Source: Candidatus Bipolaricaulota bacterium
Lineage (GTDB): Bacteria; Bipolaricaulota; Bipolaricaulia; UBA7950; UBA9294
Direction: 5' to 3'
Assembly (NCBI GenBank): GCA_021159105.1
Contig: JAGGSM010000144.1
Span: forward strand, 1 to 11,069
DNA: 11,069 bases
Position numbers and translations under genes: made by a program
Notes under the pieces: generated by a model
Seen by the model: only the letters and a program-made list of their open reading frames with translations
Databases searched by the model: none
What the model was told of the DNA's origin: nothing
In this document: one piece after another, positions 1 to 6,814 of the stretch
Position numbering within the stretch: the first letter of the stretch is position 1
How the letters are laid out: each line of letters begins with the position of its first letter

Positions 1-876
1 GTCACCGCCGAGGCCGATCACATCCTCACCGCCGACATCGATCGCGTGTAGCACGTGGCGTACTACCCAATCGATCGATGGGCGAGGAATAGCTGCAACC
101 TCAGCGCGAAGCTCATCCCGTTCTTCTTGCGACAAGTCGGGATCGCGGGAGCGCTCCCAGATGGACGCTGTTTGCACATGATAGTCTGGAGCGAGGAAGG
201 ACGGCGAAAGGTTGATCCCCATCACCCCCCCGTGATCGGATAACGTGCTAATCATCTCATCAGTCAGGTTGCGCAGCGTCGGACATAGTGCGCGGCAGTT
301 GGAATGGCTGGCGATGAACGGACGCTCGCTGATCTCGCAGACGTCGGCGAAAGCCTTATCTGATAGGTGCGAGACATCGACCATCACCTGCAGCTCCTCG
401 GCAAGCTCAATCAGCTTTCTCCCTTCGTCGGTAAGCGGCGTGTTGCTGCCAAACGCTGTTCCAGAGAACGGATTATCCTGCCAAGCGGGGATGATGTCGC
501 GCACGCCGAGCTCGTAGAAACGGTGCAGGTTCTCGGCTCGACCTTCAAGCGGGTCTGCCCCCTCAAGGCCGATGATCGCTGCGATCGGATCGGCACCATC
601 GCATGATGATCGCAATTGGTTGGATGTCGTCACCACTCGCAGAGAACCGGCGCTCCTCTCGGCCATCGAGTAGACAGCCTTGATCATCGCCTCTGCGCGC
701 TCGCACTCCTTTCCTGGATGCTGCTCACTTAGCACAAAACAGGCAAAGACCTGCGCGCAGGAGCCAGCTTCAACGAGTTGAGGAAGTCCGATGTGCCCTC
801 CCTTCCCGGTAGAAAAGTCAAGCTCGCCATCGAGAACCCTCATCGCCGTATCGCAGTGCGTATCGAAGAATCTCAT
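1..876 (-). CDS. Membrane dipeptidase, peptidase family M19 (3' end cut by window edge)
   Basis: The frame is open from the ATG at 876 to the left edge, giving 292 residues without a stop. The family comprises zinc dipeptidases of the amidohydrolase fold that hydrolyse dipeptides, including ones with a D-residue at the second position. Visible zinc ligands are His7 and Asp9 in DTHCD, Glu105 in GLEG, His170 in VDVSHLS and His191 in ASHSN. The 21-residue gap between the last two histidines matches human renal dipeptidase. The fragment stops at IGLGGD, where the family usually continues SDFDG-like, so roughly 50 to 100 residues are probably missing. No signal peptide is seen; MRFFDTH starts directly with the metal motif, so a cytoplasmic enzyme is likely. 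An AGGAAG ribosome binding site lies just upstream and overlaps the region after the ridA stop, 9 bases away, so it is probably the last visible gene of the kbl-ridA unit. It likely supplies free amino acids from peptides (inference). Confidence 0.93.
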   Translation of the reverse strand, partial: MRFFDTHCDTAMRVLDGELDFSTGKGGHIGLPQLVEAGSCAQVFACFVLSEQHPGKECERAEAMIKAVYSMAERSAGSLRVVTTSNQLRSSCDGADPIAAIIGLEGADPLEGRAENLHRFYELGVRDIIPAWQDNPFSGTAFGSNTPLTDEGRKLIELAEELQVMVDVSHLSDKAFADVCEISERPFIASHSNCRALCPTLRNLTDEMISTLSDHGGVMGINLSPSFLAPDYHVQTASIWERSRDPDLSQEERDELRAEVAAIPRPSIDWVVRHVLHAIDVGGEDVIGLGGD

Positions 877-885
877 GTTCGCTTC

Positions 886-1269
886 CTATGCTGAGACAAC
901 TGCAATCGCTTCGATCTCCAACGGGGCGCCTTTCGGAAGCTCCTTCACCGCGATCGCGGCGCGGGCCGGGAACGGCTCAGTAAAGTATCTCTTGTACACC
1001 TCGTTCATCGCACCGAAATCGGCCATATCCGCCAGGAAGACGGTCACCTTGACGACATCATCCATCGACGCGCCGGCCGCCTCGAGGACGGCGCGCACGT
1101 TCTGAAGCGAGCGGTCCGCAGCAGCCGCGATGTCATCTGTGATCAGCTCGCCGCCCGGCGTCATCGGGAGCTGGCCGGAGACGAAGATGAGATCTCCAGC
1201 TCTTATTCCCTGTGAGTAAGGCCCGACCGCAGCCGGCGCATCTAAAGTCTTTACAACAGTCTTCCTCAT
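886..1269 (-). CDS. ridA: RidA family reactive enamine/imine deaminase (YjgF/YER057c/UK114)
   Basis: This 127-residue protein has the usual length of the family. RidA hydrolyses reactive enamine/imine intermediates such as 2-aminoacrylate released by pyridoxal-phosphate enzymes, protecting other PLP enzymes; it works as a cytoplasmic trimer. Recognisable blocks are AAVGPYSQGI near residue 14, VSGQLPMTPGG near 30, the AGASMDDVVKVTVFL block near 66, and PARAAIAV, whose arginine corresponds to the substrate-carboxylate-binding arginine of E. coli RidA. The C-terminal LEIEAIAV is also typical. Its ATG follows the kbl stop by a single base (TAG T ATG), and a GGGAG element about 9 bases upstream lies inside the end of kbl, so translation is probably coupled. 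Location next to a PLP enzyme fits its role, though the exact substrate cannot be told from the sequence. Confidence 0.96.
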   Translation of the reverse strand: MRKTVVKTLDAPAAVGPYSQGIRAGDLIFVSGQLPMTPGGELITDDIAAAADRSLQNVRAVLEAAGASMDDVVKVTVFLADMADFGAMNEVYKRYFTEPFPARAAIAVKELPKGAPLEIEAIAVVSA

Positions 1270-1270
1270 A

Positions 1271-2446
1271 CTAAATCACTCCCAGTTCTTTACCGACCTT
1301 AGCAAATTTCTCCAAGGCAAAGTCAAGATCATCCTTGGAATGCGCCGCCGACAGCATCACCCTGATCCTCGCTTTCCCCTTCGGCACGGTGGGGAAGGCG
1401 ATGGCGGTGGCGAAGATGTCCTCGTCGAACAGGCGCTTGGAGAAGTCCCACGCTGTCTTAGCCTCACCGAGCATCACCGGCGTGATCGGAGTCTCGCTGT
1501 GTCCCGTGTCGAAGCCGAGGTCCTGCATCCCCTTCTTGAAGTAGTCCGCGTTCTCCCAAAGTTTCTTGACGGGAGCGTCGCTCTCCTGAAGGATGTCCAC
1601 CGCGGCGATGCACGCAGCGACATCGGGCGGGGTCGCCGCCGACGAGAACAGGAACGGCCGCGCGCGCTGCCGCAGGTACTCCACGATCTCGCTGCTCCCC
1701 GCTACGTAGCCTCCGACGACCCCGAACGCCTTGGACATCGTCCCCGCCTCGATGTCGACCCGTCCGTGCAGGCCGAAGTGATCCACGATCCCGCGGCCGT
1801 GGCTCCCCAGAACACCCTCGCCGTGCGCGTCGTCGACCATGACCATCGCCCCGTACTCCTCAGCCGCCTCCACAATCCCGGGCAGCGGGGCGAGGTCTCC
1901 GTCCATGGAGAAGACGCCGTCGGTGACGATCAGTTTCTTCTCTATATCCTTGTTCTCCTCGAGGAGCGCACGCAGACCGTCCACATCGCGATGTGGGAAG
2001 ATGACGCGTTTTGCCTTGGTCAACCGACAGCCGTCTATGATGGAAGCGTGGTTGAGCTCGTCCGTGAAGATGACATCGTCCTTTCCCATCAGAAGGGGGA
2101 TCGTCGCCAGGTTCGTGTTCAAGCCGGATTGGACGGATATCGCCGCCTCCATCCCTTTGAACTCGGCCAATTTTTTCTCCAGTTCGATGTGCAGGCTCAT
2201 CGTCCCGGCGATGGAGCGCACCGCCCCTGGGCCGACGCCGTAGCGATCGATCGCCTCCTTCGCCGCGGCGCGCAGACGCTCGTCATCGGCAAAGCCGAGG
2301 TAGTTGTTGGAGCACATGTTGAGGACGCGCCTGCCTTCTACGACCACCCACGCTCCGACCGAGCTCTCGATCGTGCGAATCGTGTTGTACAGCCCCTGCT
2401 TATGCAGATCAGCCAGAGCCTGTTCGATGAATCCATATTTGCCCAT
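1271..2446 (-). CDS. kbl: Glycine C-acetyltransferase / 2-amino-3-ketobutyrate CoA ligase (alpha-oxoamine synthase family)
   Basis: A PLP enzyme of 391 residues, the normal length (E. coli Kbl is near 398). Kbl cleaves 2-amino-3-ketobutyrate with CoA to glycine and acetyl-CoA, the second step of threonine breakdown. Fold-type I hallmarks are present: SNNYLG near residue 47, VDDAHG near 205 with the cofactor-ring aspartate, TMSKAFG near 237 with Lys239 as the Schiff-base lysine, and ARPFLFS near 263. The N-terminal GLYNTIR and the GAVRSIAGT and DELNHASIIDG blocks favour Kbl over BioF, but these relatives (and bifunctional forms known in Thermus) are hard to separate by eye. No threonine dehydrogenase lies beside it. 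AGGAGG sits 8 bases before the ATG at 2446; an in-frame GTG at 2449 is only 5 bases from it and is the alternative start. A candidate promoter is upstream, and ridA follows one base after the stop. Confidence 0.93.
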   Translation of the reverse strand: MGKYGFIEQALADLHKQGLYNTIRTIESSVGAWVVVEGRRVLNMCSNNYLGFADDERLRAAAKEAIDRYGVGPGAVRSIAGTMSLHIELEKKLAEFKGMEAAISVQSGLNTNLATIPLLMGKDDVIFTDELNHASIIDGCRLTKAKRVIFPHRDVDGLRALLEENKDIEKKLIVTDGVFSMDGDLAPLPGIVEAAEEYGAMVMVDDAHGEGVLGSHGRGIVDHFGLHGRVDIEAGTMSKAFGVVGGYVAGSSEIVEYLRQRARPFLFSSAATPPDVAACIAAVDILQESDAPVKKLWENADYFKKGMQDLGFDTGHSETPITPVMLGEAKTAWDFSKRLFDEDIFATAIAFPTVPKGKARIRVMLSAAHSKDDLDFALEKFAKVGKELGVI

Positions 2447-2478
2447 CACGCATCCCTCCTGTACGGGTTGTTGAGCAA

Positions 2479-2507
2479 ATACTAAGTCAAGCGATCCGCT
2501 ATTCCAA
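2479..2507 (-). promoter_or_regulatory. Candidate sigma-A promoter for kbl-ridA-dipeptidase
   Basis: On the minus strand TTGGAA (2507 to 2502) and TAGTAT (2484 to 2479) are separated by exactly 17 bases, each matching 4 of 6 consensus positions. Transcription would start near 2472, leaving a leader of about 25 bases before the kbl start. The -35 hexamer is also part of an inverted repeat. It is inferred from hexamers alone. Confidence 0.4.
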
Positions 2508-2532
2508 GGAAGAAAGCGCGTTGGAAGGATCG
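2492..2532 (-). repeat. Interrupted inverted repeat in the Nudix-kbl gap
   Basis: Read on the plus strand the arms are CGATCC, four bases GCTA, TTCCAA, a 13-base loop, then TTGGAA directly joined to GGATCG. Two 6-base arms therefore pair perfectly, with a 4-base bulge on one side. It covers the candidate -35 box of kbl and lies about 30 bases past the Nudix stop. It could be an operator, or an RNA hairpin ending the rpoB-Nudix transcript; no T-run follows it on the minus strand, so an ordinary intrinsic terminator is not supported. Confidence 0.5.
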
Positions 2533-2563
2533 ACGTGTAGCGGAAAGCGGTGGAGTAATCCGG

Positions 2564-3043
2564 CTATCTGGAGGGGGTGAGCATGGCCTCCGCAAGATCG
2601 AGGATGCCGCGCATGTCGGCAAACGAAAGCCTCTCTCTGGCCTCGCTGTACGGCAGCCACTCCGCTTGCGTATGCTCGCGGGAGAGGACTGGCCTGGTGT
2701 GTTCGGCCCTTGCAAGAAAGTAGATGTTCTCCTTGAACACCGGGCGGTTCCCACGACGAAAGCGATACCTACTCACCTCTTGGAACCCTGGGATGACTGT
2801 TACCGCATCGATCCCGGTCTCCTCGCGCGTCTCGCGCAGGGCGGCTTCCATCTCGCTCTCGCCACCCTCGATGTGCCCCTTGGGGAAGCCCCAGTGGCCA
2901 CCGTAGCGATGACGGAGGAGGAGGTATCTCCTCACTCCTCCGTCCACAGAATAGAGGACGAACCCTGCAGAGCGCTCGTCCGGCTGTTCGTCGTTGCTCC
3001 GCTTAGCGGGATCCTCTTCAGCTGATGTCGATCTCTCGGTCAT
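2564..3043 (-). CDS. Nudix hydrolase, MutT/Ap4A-hydrolase type
   Basis: A protein of 159 residues from the ATG at 3043; a TTG at 3052 would add three. The complete Nudix box spans about residues 56 to 78: GHIEGGE, then RETREETGI, fitting G-x5-E-x7-R-E-U-x-E-E-x-G-U, with the glutamates that bind Mg2+. The lead-in GHWGFPKG and the later ENIYFLAR and EAEW-like QAEWLPY segments resemble asymmetric diadenosine tetraphosphatase and related MutT-like enzymes, so the likely reaction is hydrolysis of a nucleoside diphosphate-linked compound; the true substrate is unknown. The first 25 or so residues are charged and probably disordered. The start lies inside rpoB, overlapping it by 26 bases in another frame, with no good ribosome binding site, suggesting translation by ribosomes finishing rpoB. 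It sits where rpoC is normally found. No in-frame ATG or GTG exists between the overlap and the conserved domain. Confidence 0.9.
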   Translation of the reverse strand: MTERSTSAEEDPAKRSNDEQPDERSAGFVLYSVDGGVRRYLLLRHRYGGHWGFPKGHIEGGESEMEAALRETREETGIDAVTVIPGFQEVSRYRFRRGNRPVFKENIYFLARAEHTRPVLSREHTQAEWLPYSEARERLSFADMRGILDLAEAMLTPSR

Positions 3044-6000
3044 TGGTGTCAAATATGCGTGGGTTCAGCCCCAGGCTGCGCAGCTCGCGCAGCAGTACGC
3101 GGAACGATTCCGGGAGCCCCGGCTTGGGAAACTCTTCACCCTTCAGGATCGCCTTGTACAGCTGAATGCGGCCGCGCGTGTCGTCTGACTTGACGGTGAG
3201 CATCTCCTGCAACAGAGCGGATGCACCGTAGGCCTCCAGTGCCCACACCTCCATCTCGCCCAGCCTCTGCCCGCCGAATTGCGCCTTCCCTCCGAGCGGC
3301 TGCTGTGTGATCAGGGCGTACGGACCGGTGGAGCGAGCGTGAATCTTCTCGTCTGCGATGTGCTCCAGCTTGAGGATATACATCACCCCGACCGTGATCG
3401 GTTGATGGATCGGCTTTCCCGTGCGCCCGTCGCGCACGACGATCTTCCCGTCGTAGTTGTCCCCCTCTGCAAGGCCCACCTTCTCGCGCACCTTGTGCAG
3501 TTCGTCGAGGACCTCCTCCTCCTGCGCGCCATCGAAGACCGGAGTTGCTACGTACTCGCCCTTCAGCTGTGCGAGCCAACCGAGGTTTGCTTCGAGGACC
3601 TGTCCCAGGTTCATGCGGGAAGGGACACCCATCGGGTTGAGGACGATATCGAGTGGCGTCCCGTCGGGGAGGAACGGCATGTCCTCCACCGGGCGGATCG
3701 TAGAGATGACGCCCTTATTCCCGTGGCGCCCGGCGAGCTTATCACCGACGGAGATCTTCTTCCGCTGCGCGACAAACACTTTTACTAGCTCGTTCACACC
3801 GGCATCGAGCTCGTCCCCCTGATCGCGGGAGAAACGCTTCACCCGGATCACCTTCGCCGTTCCGGAGACAGGGATCATGCGCAGGGAAGTGTTCTTCACG
3901 TTGCGCGCCCGCTCACCGAATATCGAGCGGAAGATCTTCTCCTCCGGTGTCGGCTCGGACTCCCCCTTGGGAGTGATCTTCCCGACGAGGATATCACCGG
4001 TACGCACGACTGTACCAACGCGAACAATACCGTTTTCATCAAGGTTCTTCAGGTCTTCCTTGGAGGTGTTGGGAATATCGGCAGTGATCTCCTCCGGCCC
4101 CAGTTTCGTCTCCTCGGCCTTCACCTCGAACTCCTCGATGTGCAGTGAATCGAGCAGGTCCTCGCGTACAATGCGCTCGCTGATGACGATAGCGTCCTCG
4201 TAGTTGTACCCCTCAAAAGGGAGGATCCCCACGAGGAGGTTGCGCCCCAGCGCGAGATCACCGTGATCGCTCGAAGGACCGTCGGCGAGGAGGTCACCTA
4301 CTTTCACCTTGTCCCCCTCCTCGACCACCGGTTTGTGGTAGAGGACGGTGTCCTGATTCGAGCGCTCGAAGTTCATCAGGGGATACTCGTGTGTCTTCTT
4401 CCCCGTCTTCACCACAATGTGGCGCGCGTCGACCTCCTTGACCGTGCCATCCTCCTCAGCGAGGAGGAGCATCCCCGAGTTCATCGCCGCCTGGCGTTCG
4501 AGCCCGGTCCCCACATACGGAGCCTCTGGGCGGAGAAGCGGTACCGACTGGCGCTGCATGTTCGCTCCCATCAGGGCGCGGTTGGAGTCGTCATGCTCGA
4601 GGAACGGAATCAAGGCCGCGGACACACCTACGAGCGCCTTCGGCGATATACCGACGAAGTCGACCTCTTCCGGAGGCACGAGGAGCATGTCCTCGTGCCC
4701 AGTACGCACCTCGACCCTCTCACCGAGGAGCCTCCCGTCCTTGCCGATCGCCGTCGTCGCTGGAGCGATCTTGTACTGTTCCTCTTCATCGGCCATCAAG
4801 TAGGCAATCTCGTCCGTCGCTTTTCCTTTTACCACCTTGCGGTAAGGGGCGACCAGGAATCCATGCTCGTTCACCTTGGCGTAGCAGGCAAGGGATGTGA
4901 TGAGCCCTATGTTCTGGCCTTCTGGCGTCTCGATCGGGCAGATGCGGGAATAGTGCGAGGCGTGCACATCGCGTACCTCGATCTTCGCTCGCCGCTTGGT
5001 CAGCCCACCACCTAGGGCACTCATCCGCCGCTTGTGGGTGATCTCAGTGAGCGGATTGGTCTGTTCGAGAAACTGCGAGAAACGCCCGGTGTAGAATAGC
5101 TGATTGATCGCTCCCTGTACGGTGCGGGTGGAGATGATGCGCCGAATCGTGTCCTTCTCGTCCAGGGCGTACTTGGAGAGCTTGTCGCGGGCGATGCGTG
5201 CCATCCGCACCAGCCCGGTACGCAGCGCGTTCTCCGCCAACTCCCCTGGAAGCTTGACTCGCTTGTTCGCTAGGTGGTCCTTCTCATCGATCAGCACGGG
5301 ATTGCTGGGCACCTGCAACAGGTAGCGGATCGTGCGCACGATGTCCGCCACATAGAGAGCTTTCTGCTGCAGTTCTATTCCCAGCTTTCGGTTCACCTTG
5401 AAGCGACCGACGGTCGAGAGGTGATAGCTCGCCGGATGGAAGTACAGGTTCTCCAGGTACTCCCCCATCTGCGCTACAGAGGCCCGATCGGACGGGCGCA
5501 GTCGATGGTAGACCGCGCGCAGCGCGTCCTCCTGCGTTTCTATCTGATCATCCTCCAGCGTCTTCTGTATGTATGGATCGACGAACCGGATCGAGTCCAA
5601 TCCAGCAGCGGCCAGTCGCTCGACATGCTCCTCCTGCATCTGCTCGCCGGCGGCGAGGAGCAGGTTGTCCCCCTTCTGCACAGGGACAGCAGCGCGCCTG
5701 CCCACATGAGGAGTGAGCTTCTCCACGGTGACGGGAGATACTTCAAAGCTGTAGTAAGAGCGGATGCGCTTTTCGTCGAAGCCGAGAGCCTTCAGCAGCA
5801 CGGTCGCCAGGACCTTCCCCTTGCGGTCGATGTTGGCATGCAGAATTCCCCGCGTCGTATCTAGGATGATCTCCAGCCACGCTCCTAGCTCGGGAAGGAT
5901 GTGCCCCTTGAACTTGCTTGCGTCCTCCCGAGTAAAGTAAACACCCGGGGACCTGGTAAGCTCGTTGACAAGAGCGTTCTCCGATCCATTGATGATCAGC

Positions 6001-6347
6001 GTTCCCCTGCTTGTCATCATCGGAAAGTCGCCGATGTACAGCTCCGTCTCCTGGATCAGGTTCCCTTCCTGCAGCAGGCGTGCGGTCACCCGCAGCGGCT
6101 TCGAGTACGTAAGGTCTTTATCCTTGCACTCTGCCTCCGTATTTCGCGGCTCACCCAAGTATGGATCTACGAGTTCCAGCAGGAGCCCGTCCTTGCCATG
6201 TCCCTCGATGGGAGAGATGTCGGCGAAAGCGCGTGTGATCCCCTCATCGATAAACTTGCGAAACGACTCCTTGATGTCTTGCAGCAGATCAGGTGGGGGG
6301 AGGATTTCGTTAATTCGTCCGTAGGACCTCCGCTCTCGATACTCCAT
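3018..6347 (-). CDS. rpoB: DNA-directed RNA polymerase subunit beta
   Basis: The second-largest RNA polymerase subunit, 1109 residues, which is compact compared with B. subtilis (about 1190) or E. coli (1342); the lineage-specific insertions of E. coli beta appear absent. Landmarks, counted from the third ATG: lobe motif TRSPGVYF near 131, rifamycin region SQFLEQ to KRRMSALG near 424 to 446, RDVHASHYSR and PIETPEG near 459 to 477, GYNYEDAIVISERI near 713, catalytic lysine block GDKLAGRHGNKG near 868, and switch-region GGKAQFGGQRLGEMEVWALEAYGA near 1019, so the subunit is intact and looks functional. Three successive ATGs begin the frame (6353, 6350, 6347). GGAGG abuts the first, so the third, six bases away, is the best start. 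A hairpin lies in the 78-base gap after rplL. The stop codon is inside the Nudix gene, and rpoC does not follow. The rifamycin pocket has several unusual residues (see findings). Confidence 0.98.
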   Translation of the reverse strand: MEYRERRSYGRINEILPPPDLLQDIKESFRKFIDEGITRAFADISPIEGHGKDGLLLELVDPYLGEPRNTEAECKDKDLTYSKPLRVTARLLQEGNLIQETELYIGDFPMMTSRGTLIINGSENALVNELTRSPGVYFTREDASKFKGHILPELGAWLEIILDTTRGILHANIDRKGKVLATVLLKALGFDEKRIRSYYSFEVSPVTVEKLTPHVGRRAAVPVQKGDNLLLAAGEQMQEEHVERLAAAGLDSIRFVDPYIQKTLEDDQIETQEDALRAVYHRLRPSDRASVAQMGEYLENLYFHPASYHLSTVGRFKVNRKLGIELQQKALYVADIVRTIRYLLQVPSNPVLIDEKDHLANKRVKLPGELAENALRTGLVRMARIARDKLSKYALDEKDTIRRIISTRTVQGAINQLFYTGRFSQFLEQTNPLTEITHKRRMSALGGGLTKRRAKIEVRDVHASHYSRICPIETPEGQNIGLITSLACYAKVNEHGFLVAPYRKVVKGKATDEIAYLMADEEEQYKIAPATTAIGKDGRLLGERVEVRTGHEDMLLVPPEEVDFVGISPKALVGVSAALIPFLEHDDSNRALMGANMQRQSVPLLRPEAPYVGTGLERQAAMNSGMLLLAEEDGTVKEVDARHIVVKTGKKTHEYPLMNFERSNQDTVLYHKPVVEEGDKVKVGDLLADGPSSDHGDLALGRNLLVGILPFEGYNYEDAIVISERIVREDLLDSLHIEEFEVKAEETKLGPEEITADIPNTSKEDLKNLDENGIVRVGTVVRTGDILVGKITPKGESEPTPEEKIFRSIFGERARNVKNTSLRMIPVSGTAKVIRVKRFSRDQGDELDAGVNELVKVFVAQRKKISVGDKLAGRHGNKGVISTIRPVEDMPFLPDGTPLDIVLNPMGVPSRMNLGQVLEANLGWLAQLKGEYVATPVFDGAQEEEVLDELHKVREKVGLAEGDNYDGKIVVRDGRTGKPIHQPITVGVMYILKLEHIADEKIHARSTGPYALITQQPLGGKAQFGGQRLGEMEVWALEAYGASALLQEMLTVKSDDTRGRIQLYKAILKGEEFPKPGLPESFRVLLRELRSLGLNPRIFDTNDREIDIS

Positions 6348-6370
6348 CATCATCCTCCATAAATAACGTT

Positions 6371-6398
6371 CTGCCCTAAGGCGAGAGCCTTAAGGCAG
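6371..6398 (-). promoter_or_regulatory. RNA hairpin in the rplL-rpoB gap (attenuator or RNase III site candidate)
   Basis: In the minus-strand transcript CUGCCUUAAGGC pairs with GCCUUAGGGCAG across a UCUC tetraloop, giving 12 continuous pairs including one U-G wobble. On the plus strand the wobble would be an A-C mismatch, so the structure belongs to the operon transcript. It ends about 18 bases before the rpoB ribosome binding site and is followed by a weakly U-rich stretch, not a true U-run. In E. coli this same gap carries a partial attenuator and an RNase III site that lower rpoB output relative to L7/L12; a similar role is inferred here. Confidence 0.65.
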
Positions 6399-6431
6399 AC
6401 CGTAACAGAAAACTATCGTGCAACCTCAAAT

Positions 6432-6812
6432 CTACTGCTGAAGTTCGACGTCAGCTCCCGCTTCCTCAAGTTTCTCCTTGAGGGTTGCCGCTTCATCCGG
6501 TCCAACGTTCTCTTTGATTGTAGCAGGCAGCTTGTCAACAAGCTCCTTGCATTCCTTGAGGCCCTTGCCGGTGATCTCCTTGATTGCCTTGATGACCTGA
6601 ATCTTCTTCTGGCCAGGGCTGGTGAGCACGACTTTGTACGACTCAGCAGCAGCCTCACCGCCCTCGCCGCCCGCGCCTGGAGCCGCGGCCACGGCGACCG
6701 GAGCGGCCATCGCGGCGGAAACGTTGAAACGTTCTTCAATCATCTCCACTAGATCGGCCAGGTCCTTCACGGTCATGTTCTCGATCTCTTGAAGGATCTC
6801 TTCTTTACCCAT
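6432..6812 (-). CDS. rplL: 50S ribosomal protein L7/L12
   Basis: The stalk protein of the large subunit, 126 residues, normal length; it recruits and stimulates the translational GTPases EF-Tu and EF-G. The N-terminal dimerisation part (residues 1 to about 34, ILQEIENMTVKDLADLVEMI) is followed by an Ala/Gly/Pro-rich hinge (about 35 to 58) and the C-terminal factor-binding domain with KKIQVIKAIKEITGKGLKE near 69 to 87 and the ending EEAGADVELQ. The ATG at 6812 is preceded by AAGGAGGAG, which lies within the last codons of rplJ; the two genes are separated by two bases. The strong Shine-Dalgarno fits the need for several L12 copies per ribosome. The domain entry reads ESYKVVL instead of the commoner EFDVVL-like form, a minor variation. 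Confidence 0.98.
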   Translation of the reverse strand: MGKEEILQEIENMTVKDLADLVEMIEERFNVSAAMAAPVAVAAAPGAGGEGGEAAAESYKVVLTSPGQKKIQVIKAIKEITGKGLKECKELVDKLPATIKENVGPDEAATLKEKLEEAGADVELQQ

Positions 6813-6814
6813 TA

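Noticed and set aside
1340..2485. A 381-codon plus-strand open frame opposite kbl
   Set aside because: It is exactly antisense to the clear PLP enzyme, has an Arg/Val/Asp-rich composition with no recognised motif, and arises from GC-biased third positions of kbl.
2485..2490. TTGACT as an alternative -35 box for kbl
   Set aside because: It is closer to consensus than TTGGAA, but no acceptable -10 hexamer lies 16 to 18 bases downstream.
3002..3012. Palindrome CCGCTTAGCGG just past the rpoB stop
   Set aside because: Only five pairs around a single central base; it is coding sequence of the Nudix gene and is too short to call a terminator or operator.
4263..5015. A 250-codon plus-strand open frame opposite rpoB
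   Set aside because: It is antisense to conserved RpoB sequence, with no start signal or family resemblance.
6354..6431. A separate promoter for rpoB in the rplL-rpoB gap
   Set aside because: No pair of hexamers with 16 to 18 base spacing was found; rpoB is most likely read through from upstream.
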